This document shows, piece by piece, positions 1 to 7,213 of a stretch of DNA of 14,306 nucleotides. The position numbers and the translations under genes were made by a program. The DNA comes from Planctomycetaceae bacterium. GTDB lineage: Bacteria > Planctomycetota > Planctomycetia > Pirellulales > Pirellulaceae. The stretch is taken from NCBI GenBank assembly GCA_022614795.1, contig JAKEHX010000324.1, forward strand, positions 1 to 14,306, written 5' to 3'. Position 1 is the stretch's first letter; each line of letters begins with the position of its first letter. Below the pieces are notes generated by a model. The model was not told the DNA's origin, ran no database searches, and worked only from the letters and a program-made list of their open reading frames with translations.

Positions 1-1
1 C

Positions 2-61
2 AACAGCGGCATTTCGCGCCCCATTACCACGGGCAAACCGGTGCTCGAGCTGTTTGGGTGA
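2..61 (+). CDS. Possible 3' end of a plus-strand gene (partial, unrecognised)
   Basis: Reading from base 2, the plus strand gives 19 residues (NSGISRPITTGKPVLELFG) followed by TGA at 59-61. The composition looks like ordinary protein, and the position, converging on the minus-strand acyltransferase that ends at 112, would suit the end of a gene entering from the left. The fragment is far too short to identify a family and could be chance. No function is proposed. Confidence 0.3.
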   Translation, partial: NSGISRPITTGKPVLELFG

Positions 62-111
62 CGGCAAGCCAAACGTGAAGCCGATCTTTGATCGAGTCCA
101 TCGCCAATTAC

Positions 112-1044
112 CTACGGCTTCGTACGCCGCGCATGGGCGACCAGCGTCGCGACCGCGCAGCTGGCGATTCGGGACCGCACGCTGTCGGCCCGACTGGCCA
201 GAATCACCGGCACCCTTGCTCCGAGTACGAGCCCCGCGCTGTCGGCATTGGCCAGAAAGCTCAGTTGTTTGGCGAGAATGTTGCCGGCTTCGAGGTCGGG
301 AACCAACAGGATATCGGGATCGCCAGCGACCTGCGATTGGATGCCTTTGATCGCTGCGGCATTCGCACTGATGGCATTGTCGAACGCCAGCGGGCCGTCG
401 AGGATGCCGCCCGTGATCTGTCCGCGCTGGGCCATCTTGCAAAGCGCTGCGGCGTCGAACGTGGCCGGCATCTTGGCAATAACCGTTTCGACGGCCGCGA
501 GGATCGCAACCTTGGGCGTGGCAAGTCCCAGTGAGATCGCCAGGTCGATCGCGTTCTGGCAAATGTCGGCCTTGTCCCCCAACGTGGGCGCGATGTTGAT
601 TGCGCCGTCCGTAACGATCAACACCTTGTGGTAAGTCGGCACGTCCATCACAAACACATGGCTGATCCGGCGACCCGTCCGCAGGCCGCCTTCGCGCGCG
701 ACGACCGCCGCCATCAGCTCGTCGGTGTGCAGGCTCCCCTTCATCAGGATTTCGGCCCGACCTTCGCGGATCAACTCGACCGCCCTGGCAGCCGACGCAT
801 GGCTATGCGGTGTGTCGATGATCTGTAGCTGTCCGAGATCGATGCCGGCCGAAGCCGCAGCGTCTGCGATTTTGGCGCTGGGACCAACCAATAGCGGTAT
901 GATCAATCCGTGTTTCGCGGCCTCGACCGCGCCGGACAAAGCCGCCGCATCACAAGGATGTGCCACGGCTGTTGGGATCGCGGGCAAACTACTAGAGCGC
1001 ACCAGGAGCTGCTCGTATTTTCCGGTGCCAGTTTCTTGCGCCAT
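112..1044 (-). CDS. Phosphate acetyl/butyryltransferase (PTA_PTB family)
   Basis: This 310-aa protein should transfer an acyl group between CoA and phosphate (acetyl-CoA or butyryl-CoA plus phosphate to acyl-phosphate plus CoA) in the cytoplasm. Visible family signatures are MKGSLHTDELM at about residues 101-111, DGAINIAP at 146-153, AVETVIAKMPAT at 184-195 and GGILDGPLAFDNAIS at 212-226. The last block is typical of the phosphate butyryltransferase-like branch, often annotated as bifunctional enoyl-CoA hydratase/phosphate acetyltransferase. Length fits that branch. The ATG is preceded by GGAG eight bases upstream. It is the last gene of the minus-strand carbon block, 54 bases after the unknown 165-aa gene. 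Its usual partner, acetate kinase, is present only as a fragment at 4321-4815. Acetyl versus butyryl specificity cannot be decided from the sequence, so no symbol is given. Confidence 0.9.
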   Translation of the reverse strand: MAQETGTGKYEQLLVRSSSLPAIPTAVAHPCDAAALSGAVEAAKHGLIIPLLVGPSAKIADAAASAGIDLGQLQIIDTPHSHASAARAVELIREGRAEILMKGSLHTDELMAAVVAREGGLRTGRRISHVFVMDVPTYHKVLIVTDGAINIAPTLGDKADICQNAIDLAISLGLATPKVAILAAVETVIAKMPATFDAAALCKMAQRGQITGGILDGPLAFDNAISANAAAIKGIQSQVAGDPDILLVPDLEAGNILAKQLSFLANADSAGLVLGARVPVILASRADSVRSRIASCAVATLVAHARRTKP

Positions 1045-1098
1045 TGGTCGATCTCCGTGTCGTACTCGATGAGCAAATCGGACCAGTGGAACGAGCTG

Positions 1099-1596
1099 TC
1101 ATGCGCCGGCGGACAGTTTCTCAATGAGTTGGTTTAAAGCGGCCCGCACGGAGTCGACCGTGTAGGGGTCGTCCGGATGGGGCAGACAACCCTCCCTTTC
1201 AAAATGGGGTCGCTCGCCGTAGACGCGTCCCCACTCCACGTCGGCCTCCCGGACCAGTTCCCGAAGACGATACTCAGAGTCGAGAATCCGCTCTAGGCAG
1301 CTGGCCAGCACGACCAGGGGCTGGTCCAAGTTGTTGACCAGCAAATCGCTTTCTTTGACGTAGCGGAGCAAAACATTTGGCAAGGCACCTGCAGCGCCGG
1401 TCACGTGGCGCTCCAGGTAGCTTTCGATTTCAGCTTCGGCCTGCTGCTTGCCAGTGGCAGGGGAGACCCCTTTCAAGGCGCCCGGACCGGCCAGCCGCCC
1501 AATGGCTTCGGCCAGCGTGAACTTGCGTCCTTCGCGGATTTCTCGTTCCAACTCGGCATCTGCCTGGGAACGACCCTCGGGTTGGTCCGCGCCCAT
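1099..1596 (-). CDS. Unrecognised 165-aa protein in the glucan/acetate block
   Basis: I do not recognise this family. The protein is hydrophilic, acidic to neutral and predicted soluble: no signal peptide and no membrane segment. The first half is Glu/Ala/Arg-rich and probably helical (QADAELEREIREGR, KQQAEAEIESYLERHV). The middle has a more hydrophobic helical stretch (DLLVNNLDQPLVVLASCLER), and the end is another helix with VRAALNQLIEKL. A GAGG sequence lies nine bases before the ATG. It sits 87 bases downstream of glgP and 54 bases upstream of the acyltransferase on the same strand, so co-transcription is likely. A role connected with glucan or acetyl-phosphate metabolism is only guilt by association. 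The conserved-looking composition and codon use support a real gene. Confidence 0.75.
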   Translation of the reverse strand: MGADQPEGRSQADAELEREIREGRKFTLAEAIGRLAGPGALKGVSPATGKQQAEAEIESYLERHVTGAAGALPNVLLRYVKESDLLVNNLDQPLVVLASCLERILDSEYRLRELVREADVEWGRVYGERPHFEREGCLPHPDDPYTVDSVRAALNQLIEKLSAGA

Positions 1597-1683
1597 GTGC
1601 TTGAGCCTCGCAGTCGGGTCGCTTTAGCCGCCAAGCGGGTCCACCGCGCATTGTACCACCGACGAATTCATTGACGGAAACCC

Positions 1684-4149
1684 TCAGTCCACGGGACATG
1701 GCGAAACATTCCAGATATCCGCGGAATATTCGGCGATCGTGCGATCGCTCGAGAACTTTCCGGAATTGGCGACGTTGAGGATGGCCTTGCGGGCCCACGC
1801 CTCCGGATCGGCGTAGAGCTCGCCGACCCGCTCCTGGGCCTTGGCGTACGACGACAAGTCGGCCAGGTGCATGAAGAAGTCGCCACGATCCAAGAGCATC
1901 TCGCGGAGCGGGGCGAAAATGCCGGGCTCGCCCGGGCTGAAGTGGTCCTGGAATACCAGGTCGAGTGCCGCCCGCGTTTGGGGCTCGTTCTCGTAGTGCC
2001 AGTGCGGGCTGTACCAGCCGCGGCTGTCTTGCACTTGCTCGGCCGTCAATCCGAACAGGAAGAAGTTCTCCTCGCCGGCCTCGTCGGCCATCTCGATCGT
2101 GGCGCCGTCGCGCGTGCCTACGGTCAGGGCCCCATTCATCATGAACTTCATGTTGCCGGTGCCGCTGGCTTCGTAGCCGGCGGTCGAGATCTGCTCCGAA
2201 ACGTCGCTGGCCGGGATGAGCCGCTCTGCGAGCGACACGTTATAGTTCGGCAGAAACACGACCTGGATGCGGCCCTTGGTGGCGGGGTCGGCATCGATCG
2301 CCCGGCTGACGTTATTGATCAGCTTGATAATCAGCTTGGCTAGGTGATAGGCGGGCGCCGCTTTGCCGGCAAAGAAGAAGGTGCGCGGCGGAATTGCCAG
2401 ACTGTGATTAGCCCGCAGGCGGCTATAAAGCACGATGATGTGCAGGATGTTGAGCAGTTGTCGCTTGTACTCGTGAATCCGCTTGATCTGGCTGTCGAAG
2501 ATCGTGCCGGGATTGACCGTCTGGCCCGTCGTGGATTTGAGCCACGTCGCGAATCGGTCTTTCGCGGCCTGCTTCGCCTTGCGAAAGCGGGCACGAAAGC
2601 TCGCATCGTCGGCCAGCGGCAAGAGCTTGCGCAACTGGCTGAGGTCGGTCACCCAGGCGTCGCCGATGGCGTCGGTGATCAGCCGCGACAGATCGGGATT
2701 GGCCAGAAGCAGCCAGCGCCGCGGCGTTACGCCGTTAGTCTTGTTGTTGAACCGTTTTGGATACATCTCGGCGAAGTCAGAGACAACGCGCGAGCGCAAG
2801 AGGTCGGAGTGGATTTGGGCCACGCCATTGGTGCTGTGCGTGCCGACGATGGCCAGGTGGGCCATCCGCACCTGAGGCGCCGCGGCTTCCTCGATCAGGC
2901 TCACGCGGCTGGCGCGGGCGTCGTCACCCGGATAGCGCTCTTGTACGTCGGTTAGGAAGCGGCGGTTGATCTCGTAGATGATTTCCAACTTGCGCGGGCA
3001 GACCAGTTCGAAGAGGCGGACGGGCCATTTCTCGAGCGCCTCGGGCAGCAGCGTGTGATTCGTGTAGGCCAGCGTGCGGACGGTCAGATCCCAGGCCTCG
3101 TCCCAGCCGAGCTTCGCGTCGTCCAGGAGGATGCGCATCAGTTCGGCAACGGCCATCGCCGGATGCGTATCGTTGAGCTGGATGGCAACTTTTTCAGGCA
3201 GTAGCCGCCAGTCGTCGTTCGTGCGGCGGAAGCGGGCCACGATATCGACCAGCGAGCAGCAGACCAGGAAGTATTCCTGGCAGAACCGGAGGGCCTGGCC
3301 GGCCAGCGTGGAATCGTCTGGGTAAAGGACGCGGGTGACGGTATCGGCGACCACGCGCTTCACGACGGCTCCCACAAAGTCGCCCGAGCTGAATTCGCCG
3401 AAGTCGAAGTAGTCGGGTGAGGAGGCTGCCCATAAGCGCAGCGAGTTGATCGTCCGACCGCCATACCCCACGACGGGGCGGTCGTAGGGCACGCCGAGCA
3501 GATGCATGGGGCGGCCGGGAACCGCCTTTAGCGCTCCGTCCAACGCGAACGAGCAGCCGACCGGAATCTCCACCGTTTCGCGCGGCCGGATGACCTCCCA
3601 AGGATCGGGCTGAGCCAGCCAGTGGTCCGGCTGTTCGGCCTGGAATCCGTTCTCGATCGACTGCCGGAAAATGCCGTATTCATAGCGCAAGCCGTAGCCC
3701 ATCGCCGGGATTTGCAGCGTGGCGAGCGACTCGATGAAGCAGGCCGCGAGCCGGCCCAAGCCGCCGTTGCCCAGGCCGGCGTCCGGTTCCGTTTCGATGA
3801 TTGCGGTCCAATCCTGGCGCGGATCGGACTGCAGGTCGTCGCGAACAAACAACTCTGCTCCGAGGTTGATGATGTTATTGACGAGCGTGCGGCCGATGAG
3901 GAATTCCATCGACAGATAGTAAACCCGCTTCGGATTCTCCTTGTCGTGGGTTTCCTGCGTGAGCAGCCAGCGCTCGGTCAAAAGATCGCGTAGCGAGCGG
4001 GCGACCGATTCAAATCGCTCGCGCTGACTGGCGCTGGCGAGCGACACCACGTGATCGAATACCAGGTGCCGATCGTAAGAGTCTTGCCCAACGTTAAATG
4101 CAGACTTAACACGCACGTGCGGCTTGGCGACGGTTTTTGTCCTGGTCAT
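1684..4149 (-). CDS. glgP: Glycogen/starch/alpha-glucan phosphorylase
   Basis: This GT35 enzyme cleaves terminal alpha-1,4-glucosyl units of glycogen or maltodextrin with phosphate, releasing glucose-1-phosphate. It is cytoplasmic and PLP-dependent. The 821-aa length is normal for the family. Near the N-terminus are YYLSMEFLIGRTL and the glycine-rich DAGLGNGGLGRLAACF block, followed by GYGLRYEYGIF. The PLP-binding region SGTGNMKFMMNG places the Schiff-base lysine at about residue 668 (codon 2146-2148). The substrate-site segment GTRDGATIEM follows. The ATG has GGAG seven bases upstream. That ribosome site lies inside the last codons of the malQ remnant, whose stop ends two bases before this ATG, so translation was probably coupled to malQ, as in malPQ-type pairs. 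The gene looks intact with no frameshift. The loss of the upstream genes may have changed its expression. Confidence 0.97.
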   Translation of the reverse strand: MTRTKTVAKPHVRVKSAFNVGQDSYDRHLVFDHVVSLASASQRERFESVARSLRDLLTERWLLTQETHDKENPKRVYYLSMEFLIGRTLVNNIINLGAELFVRDDLQSDPRQDWTAIIETEPDAGLGNGGLGRLAACFIESLATLQIPAMGYGLRYEYGIFRQSIENGFQAEQPDHWLAQPDPWEVIRPRETVEIPVGCSFALDGALKAVPGRPMHLLGVPYDRPVVGYGGRTINSLRLWAASSPDYFDFGEFSSGDFVGAVVKRVVADTVTRVLYPDDSTLAGQALRFCQEYFLVCCSLVDIVARFRRTNDDWRLLPEKVAIQLNDTHPAMAVAELMRILLDDAKLGWDEAWDLTVRTLAYTNHTLLPEALEKWPVRLFELVCPRKLEIIYEINRRFLTDVQERYPGDDARASRVSLIEEAAAPQVRMAHLAIVGTHSTNGVAQIHSDLLRSRVVSDFAEMYPKRFNNKTNGVTPRRWLLLANPDLSRLITDAIGDAWVTDLSQLRKLLPLADDASFRARFRKAKQAAKDRFATWLKSTTGQTVNPGTIFDSQIKRIHEYKRQLLNILHIIVLYSRLRANHSLAIPPRTFFFAGKAAPAYHLAKLIIKLINNVSRAIDADPATKGRIQVVFLPNYNVSLAERLIPASDVSEQISTAGYEASGTGNMKFMMNGALTVGTRDGATIEMADEAGEENFFLFGLTAEQVQDSRGWYSPHWHYENEPQTRAALDLVFQDHFSPGEPGIFAPLREMLLDRGDFFMHLADLSSYAKAQERVGELYADPEAWARKAILNVANSGKFSSDRTIAEYSADIWNVSPCPVD

Positions 4150-4151
4150 CG

Positions 4152-4319
4152 TCAGTCTCCAGAGTTAGACCTGTTGGGCGTGGTCAGTAATCGGTTCGAC
4201 TCTTCCGTCAGACGGAACAGGCTTTCGGCAGTCTCTGCGGATAGCATGTCTTTAGCAAAGCGCCACCGCCAGTTGCCGTCGGCAGTTCCGGGCACGTTCA
4301 TGCGGGCTGCCGTCCCCAG
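4152..4319 (-). pseudogene. malQ: C-terminal remnant of 4-alpha-glucanotransferase (MalQ, GH77)
   Basis: The reading frame ending in TGA at 4152-4154 encodes LGTAARMNVPGTADGNWRWR, then RFAKDMLSAETAESLF and a terminal helix. This matches the conserved C-terminal end of amylomaltases, which from memory reads in the style GLGSEARMN.PG...GNW.WR followed by a helical tail, as in Thermus MalQ. Only about 50 of the usual ~500 residues are here. Upstream of about 4319 the same frame runs out of phase through acetate kinase sequence, so MalQ homology stops abruptly. Its position directly before glgP, with two bases between stop and ATG, is what a malQ-glgP operon would give. Without the GH77 barrel it cannot be an enzyme. 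It may survive only because it carries the glgP ribosome site. Confidence 0.85.
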
Positions 4320-4320
4320 G

Positions 4321-4815
4321 TTAGGCGTACGTCCGCTCGATGCGCGTCTGGGTGGCGTGAAAGGCCGTGTCGAAGCAGACGACCTGGGGCAATTGTGGGA
4401 ATTGGCGGGCGAGGTAGCGGATTGGAGCCAAATTGTGCGGCTGGTGCAGCGGCGCGAGAGGCACGAGCGATTCCAGGCGATCGAGCACCTCGGGCGTGAC
4501 GCGGGCCGGCGCCGAAAATTCGTCGCCGCCATGCACCACACGGTGGCCGACCGCCGCGGGCGATAGCGCCAGCCGCGTTTGCCGGAGCCAGTCCAGCAGC
4601 CACGCCAGCGCCTGCTCGTGATTGCGGGCGGGAACTGGGCCCTCGAACAAGCTGGCCCCGTCGGCGTCACGGATGGCGGCCCGCGCGCCCGACTGTGCAC
4701 TTCCAAGGCGATCGACCAGCCCTTTGCAAACCACCGACGCGCCTTGGAAAAACGAGAACTTCAGGCTCGAGGAGCCGGCGTTAAGGACCGCGATTGGTTC
4801 GGGCTCGCTTGGCAT
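4321..4815 (-). pseudogene. ackA: Truncated acetate kinase (N-terminal ~164 of ~400 residues)
   Basis: Intact acetate kinase makes ATP and acetate from acetyl-phosphate. The N-terminal domain is well preserved: VLNAGSSSLKF at residues 10-20 (phosphate-binding start of the ASKHA fold), GHRVVHGG at 90-97, LAPLHQPHN at 120-128 (catalytic-region His124) and FDTAFH at 148-153. The frame then stops at TAA 4321-4323 after RTYA, exactly where the family normally continues into the GFHGLSH block. The second half, with the conserved catalytic arginine and glutamate and the adenosine-binding motif, is missing. Sequence beyond the stop is malQ, not ackA, in any frame. The product should be inactive. The ATG lacks a convincing Shine-Dalgarno sequence. 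Either a real deletion or a metagenome misjoin explains it. Confidence 0.88.
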
Positions 4816-5083
4816 GATGCAACGAGCGGACAGCGATAAGAGCGGGAGGGCGAGGCTCCTGCCGAGCCGGGCTGCTAGAAACTCCGCGGTAGAACTATCT
4901 TCCCCGATTGAAGTCGCTCGGGGAACTCCGGGAGCGCCTGAACTTCAAATTGAGGAATTGCTTGCGGGTTGTGCTGGTTCTGTCTCGAACCAAAAGCCTT
5001 TGGTTCGATCAAGACGGGAAGCTCGCGGGTAGCGACGAGCGTAGTTCTCGCCATATTGTTCGCCAAGGAGCGTTGCACCAGTC
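4816..5083. other. Intergenic region upstream of the ackA fragment
   Basis: These 268 bases hold no convincing gene; short frames crossing here overlap one another and lack family features. Just upstream of the ackA start is a GC-rich stretch (4845-4870) with a GGCTC/GAGCC hairpin (4854-4858 and 4864-4868) of the kind repeated between planctomycete genes. A stronger hairpin at 4985-5008 is listed separately. The promoter for the minus-strand carbon block should lie here, but I cannot point to a clear -35/-10 pair. Confidence 0.5.
4985..5008. repeat. Perfect 10-bp palindrome with 4-nt loop
   Basis: Arms TCGAACCAAA and TTTGGTTCGA surround AGCC. The stem is perfect. Neither strand has a T-tract after it, so an intrinsic terminator is possible for the cupin gene ending at 5084 but not supported. 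It may instead be one more member of the palindrome population of this genome. Confidence 0.7.
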
Positions 5084-5749
5084 TTACGCAGACATTTCAG
5101 AGGCGGCAGCGAGAGGTTGTGTTCCGGTGTGCCCGATTGGCATGGCAAGCGCCGCGGCGACATTCATCGGTTCGACCTCGACGAAGCCTGTGGGGCCGCG
5201 TGCCAGGTAGTCCGGATTGCTCCCGCGGTAGCCTAGCAGCCGGGCGATCGGGGCGAGCAGGCCAAACAGAACCCACTGCACCACGCGCGGCGGACTGGTG
5301 AACTGGACCACGTCGTCGAACTCCTGCGCGAAAACTGCCAGTTGCAGAAGATTCGGCATCCCCTTCCGATTAACCTTGCCGTCCCGTGCTAGTGCGAAGG
5401 CGTTGAGGACCATCGCCTCGAACCGGGCGGCTGGCCAGATCTCGACGCGGACCAGGGCTTCCTCCGGGCCCGCGTTCCACCAGTCGTGCGGCATCCCAGC
5501 GGGGACGATCAGTTTTTCCCCCGCCTCCGCGATCGACTCCCGCCCAGACAGGCGAAACCCGACCTGGCCGCGGAGAACGGTGAACCGCTCCTCGATCGCC
5601 GGGTGGATGTGTTCCCCCATCACCGCGCCTCCCGGCCGGATGTACAGGTCCACCACCAGCAGTTCGCCGGCAGTTTCCTCCGTACCGATGCGGACTAGTC
5701 CGCGCTCGCCGGTCACCGGGTTCTCGTTGACATCGCCGGATTTCGACAT
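5084..5749 (-). CDS. Cupin-domain protein
   Basis: This 221-aa protein has one well-formed cupin domain. Motif 1 is GEHIHPAIEERFTVLRG (about residues 46-62) and motif 2 is GEKLIVPAGMPHDWWN (about 77-92). Together they supply the usual His, His, Glu and His metal ligands of a small beta-barrel. The C-terminal half is not cupin-like and includes a hydrophobic stretch (VVQWVLFGLLAPIARLLGY, about residues 155-173) that could be one membrane helix or a buried amphipathic helix. Substrate and reaction are unknown: single cupins include isomerases, dioxygenases and sugar or metal-binding regulators. The start is supported by GGAGGTGG about six bases before the ATG. It lies alone, 63 bases downstream of the RTX remnant and 268 bases upstream of the ackA fragment. 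Confidence 0.88.
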   Translation of the reverse strand: MSKSGDVNENPVTGERGLVRIGTEETAGELLVVDLYIRPGGAVMGEHIHPAIEERFTVLRGQVGFRLSGRESIAEAGEKLIVPAGMPHDWWNAGPEEALVRVEIWPAARFEAMVLNAFALARDGKVNRKGMPNLLQLAVFAQEFDDVVQFTSPPRVVQWVLFGLLAPIARLLGYRGSNPDYLARGPTGFVEVEPMNVAAALAMPIGHTGTQPLAAASEMSA

Positions 5750-5773
5750 GCGACCACCTCCATTCTTGAGTTA

Positions 5774-5806
5774 GGGGCCAGGGGCTGGGAGTCACGAGTC
5801 AGGGGG
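5774..5806 (+). repeat. G-run tract between the RTX remnant and the cupin gene
   Basis: The plus strand carries four guanine runs (5774-5777, 5781-5784, 5787-5789, 5802-5806), separated by 3, 2 and 12 bases. This fits a possible G-quadruplex. It lies just upstream of the cupin start, on the strand that is template for that gene. Whether it folds or affects transcription is unknown. It also resembles AGGGG-type tandem spacers. Confidence 0.4.
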
Positions 5807-5812
5807 TAATAG

Positions 5813-6409
5813 TCAATTCCGCCGGTCGCCCGTGGATGAGCTCGAGCTGAAGCCGTAGCGGTTGTCGGCAAGCGCGAAGTCGAGGTACCAATCTCGGCCC
5901 AAGGCGCCGTTCAGGTCGTCCCTCACGCCGTCATCGATGACCGTGCCGGCGTTCAGCTCTGCGCCCAATCCAGCGATGCGCGTGTTAAAACCGAGCGGCG
6001 CGGCCCACTCCGCCAAAATGGCCAGCAGTGCCACGGCGTTGCTATCGTGCGTGGTGGTGCCGCCGATCAAGATGTCGTCGCTATCCTGGCCGTAGAGACG
6101 GTCGCGTCCCTGGCCGCCGATCAAAAGATCTCGGCCAGCGCTGCCGTACAGAATGTCGTTGCCCAGGCCGCCCAGGAGGATGTCGTTGCCGGCTTCGCCG
6201 CTGAGCAGATCGTTTCCCTCCTCGCCGTAAACTAGATCGTGGCCGTAGCCTCCGCGGAGCGAATCGTCCCCGCTGCCACCCGACAGCGCGTCGTTGCCGT
6301 TATTACCCAGCAGCCTGTCGTTGCCGGCTGCGCTCGGCGCGTTCCCAATGCGAGCGCGATTGAACCCAGGCCCCTCACCACCATCGGTGAGGGTTTGGCC
6401 AACTGACAC
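5813..6409 (-). pseudogene. RTX calcium-binding repeat protein, C-terminal remnant
   Basis: The frame encodes about ten consecutive nonapeptide RTX (hemolysin-type) repeats of the form GxDxLxGGx, for example GNDALSGGS, GNDILLGGL and GRDLLIGGQ at about residues 29-117. These bind calcium in a parallel beta-roll, normally outside the cell. After the repeats comes a tail (ILIGGTTTHDSNAVAL, then DDGVRDDLNGALGRDWYLDF) of the kind that ends very large planctomycete surface proteins. No N-terminal secretion signal or other domain is present. The only start in the open stretch is GTG at 6407-6409, and the frame is closed by an in-frame TGA at 6482-6484. The piece is therefore best read as the surviving end of a much larger gene whose 5' part was lost. 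A real short secreted protein starting at the GTG is less likely. Confidence 0.75.
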
Positions 6410-6488
6410 ATGCGGGTCAGCGGGCCGGCATCCTGGGACAAAATCGCGGGGACGAAAAACTTGTCCTACCCGCGCCAGCCGTCAGAAT

Positions 6489-6509
6489 GCCGCTGCAATG
6501 TGCAGCGGC
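6489..6509. repeat. Palindrome, 9-bp arms with 3-nt loop
   Basis: Arms GCCGCTGCA and TGCAGCGGC flank ATG. It lies five bases beyond the in-frame stop that closes the RTX remnant, and is followed by GACGGTTCTACAATAA. A close version of that tail (CCGTTCTACAATAA) appears again at about 10330-10343. It belongs to the 3-nt-loop palindrome set discussed in the findings. Confidence 0.75.
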
Positions 6510-6548
6510 AGACGGTTCTACAATAAAGTCCTTATAGCCGTCAAGCCC

Positions 6549-6791
6549 CTAGCCGGCGACGGTTTCCAGTTTTTTCGAGCTTAGGATTTCCTCGTAGCCG
6601 ACCCCGAGGGCCACGGCGACTCGCTCGACCGTGTTCAGCGTTGGCGCTGATTGGCCCGTTTCAAGCTGGGCATAATTGGCCTGAGTGACGCTCATGCGAT
6701 CAGCCACCTCCTCCTGCGTGAGCCCCTTCGACTTTCGAATAGCTCGGAGATTTCGCTGAAAAATTCGATGCAGCGTTCCGTCGAGTGCCAT
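6549..6791 (-). CDS. XRE-family helix-turn-helix transcriptional regulator
   Basis: This is a small cytoplasmic DNA-binding protein of 80 aa (83 if the ATG at 6798-6800 is used). It consists almost entirely of one Cro/C1-type HTH: LRAIRKSKGLTQEEVADRMS supplies helices 1-2, VTQANYAQLETGQSAPTLNT the recognition region, and VERVAVALGVGYEEIL the closing helices. There is no effector or oligomerisation domain. Two in-frame ATGs compete. The one at 6789-6791 has GGAG nine bases upstream. The one at 6798-6800 directly follows the GGAG and would suit leaderless translation from the promoter at 6807-6836. Longer starts further upstream read through that promoter and are unlikely. No toxin gene adjoins it, so an antitoxin role is not supported. 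Targets are unknown; autoregulation is plausible. Confidence 0.88.
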   Translation of the reverse strand: MALDGTLHRIFQRNLRAIRKSKGLTQEEVADRMSVTQANYAQLETGQSAPTLNTVERVAVALGVGYEEILSSKKLETVAG

Positions 6792-6806
6792 GTCGTCCAT
6801 CTCCGC

Positions 6807-6836
6807 GTTATAACAGGTTTTGAGTTTGATGGGCAA
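6807..6836 (-). promoter_or_regulatory. Candidate sigma70-type promoter of the XRE gene
   Basis: On the minus strand TTGCCC (6836-6831) and TATAAC (6812-6807) are separated by 18 bases. Expected initiation, about seven bases after the -10, falls at or within a base or two of the ATG at 6800. The transcript would then be leaderless or nearly so. Confidence 0.45.
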
Positions 6837-7069
6837 ACCACGTTGGTCGAACGATGATCTTGTTTCGCTTCCGCTACTGGCTCGACGACGGCCTGGCATG
6901 TTGCGTCCGCCTCGACACTTCCGTGCGGCGTGGAGCCTTCAGCCAAACGCTTGCTACGCTTGCCCATCGTCCTTCCCCCGCTTGACCAACTTTCCCAACT
7001 TGCAACTCCACACTAGGCCAGTGAAGGTCCACGGCCGCAAACCGCGGTGCCGTCACGTGTTGCATGCAA
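6810..7069. other. Intergenic region between the XRE gene and tRNA-Val
   Basis: About 260 bases with no supported gene. Open frames on both strands here have no family features, and one runs into the antisense of the tRNA. Apart from the candidate XRE promoter I see no repeat or strong hairpin. Confidence 0.5.
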
Positions 7070-7143
7070 TGGGCGGCACAGGGCTCGAACCTGTGACCTC
7101 CACGGTGTGAGCATGGCGCTCTAACCAACTGAGCTAGCCGCCC
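7070..7143 (-). tRNA. tRNA-Val (anticodon CAC)
   Basis: The minus strand folds into a complete 74-nt cloverleaf. The acceptor stem is GGGCGGC with GCCGCCC, and the D arm is GCTC, loop AGTTGGTTA, GAGC. The anticodon stem is CCATG with CGTGG around the loop CTCACAC, giving anticodon CAC at 7109-7107 for valine GTG codons. The variable region is 5 nt, the T arm is ACAGG, TTCGAGC, CCTGT, and the discriminator is A. The 3' CCA is not encoded and must be added after transcription. The one wobble (T-G) is in the anticodon stem. Confidence 0.97.
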
Positions 7144-7213
7144 CATTCAATCGGAAGTCTACATCATCGCTGACACCCGGCAAAGCGGGTCGGTTCGGTG
7201 GCCTCTTGCAAGA

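Noticed and set aside
4316..4815. Simple frameshift in a complete acetate kinase gene
   Set aside because: After the stop, no frame continues with acetate kinase motifs such as GFHGLSH; the following sequence is MalQ, so this is a join and not a single-base error.
6549..7069. Toxin-antitoxin pair with the XRE protein as antitoxin
   Set aside because: No RelE/HigB, HipA or other toxin-like frame lies on either side; neighbours are the RTX remnant and a tRNA.
6820..7110. Plus-strand open frame of 96 codons
   Set aside because: Its end (GLEPVTSTV) is the well-known translation of the antisense of a tRNA; it overlaps the tRNA-Val gene and has no domain.
7070..7143. tRNA as phage or island attachment site
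   Set aside because: No repeat of the tRNA 3' end and no integrase are found in the window.
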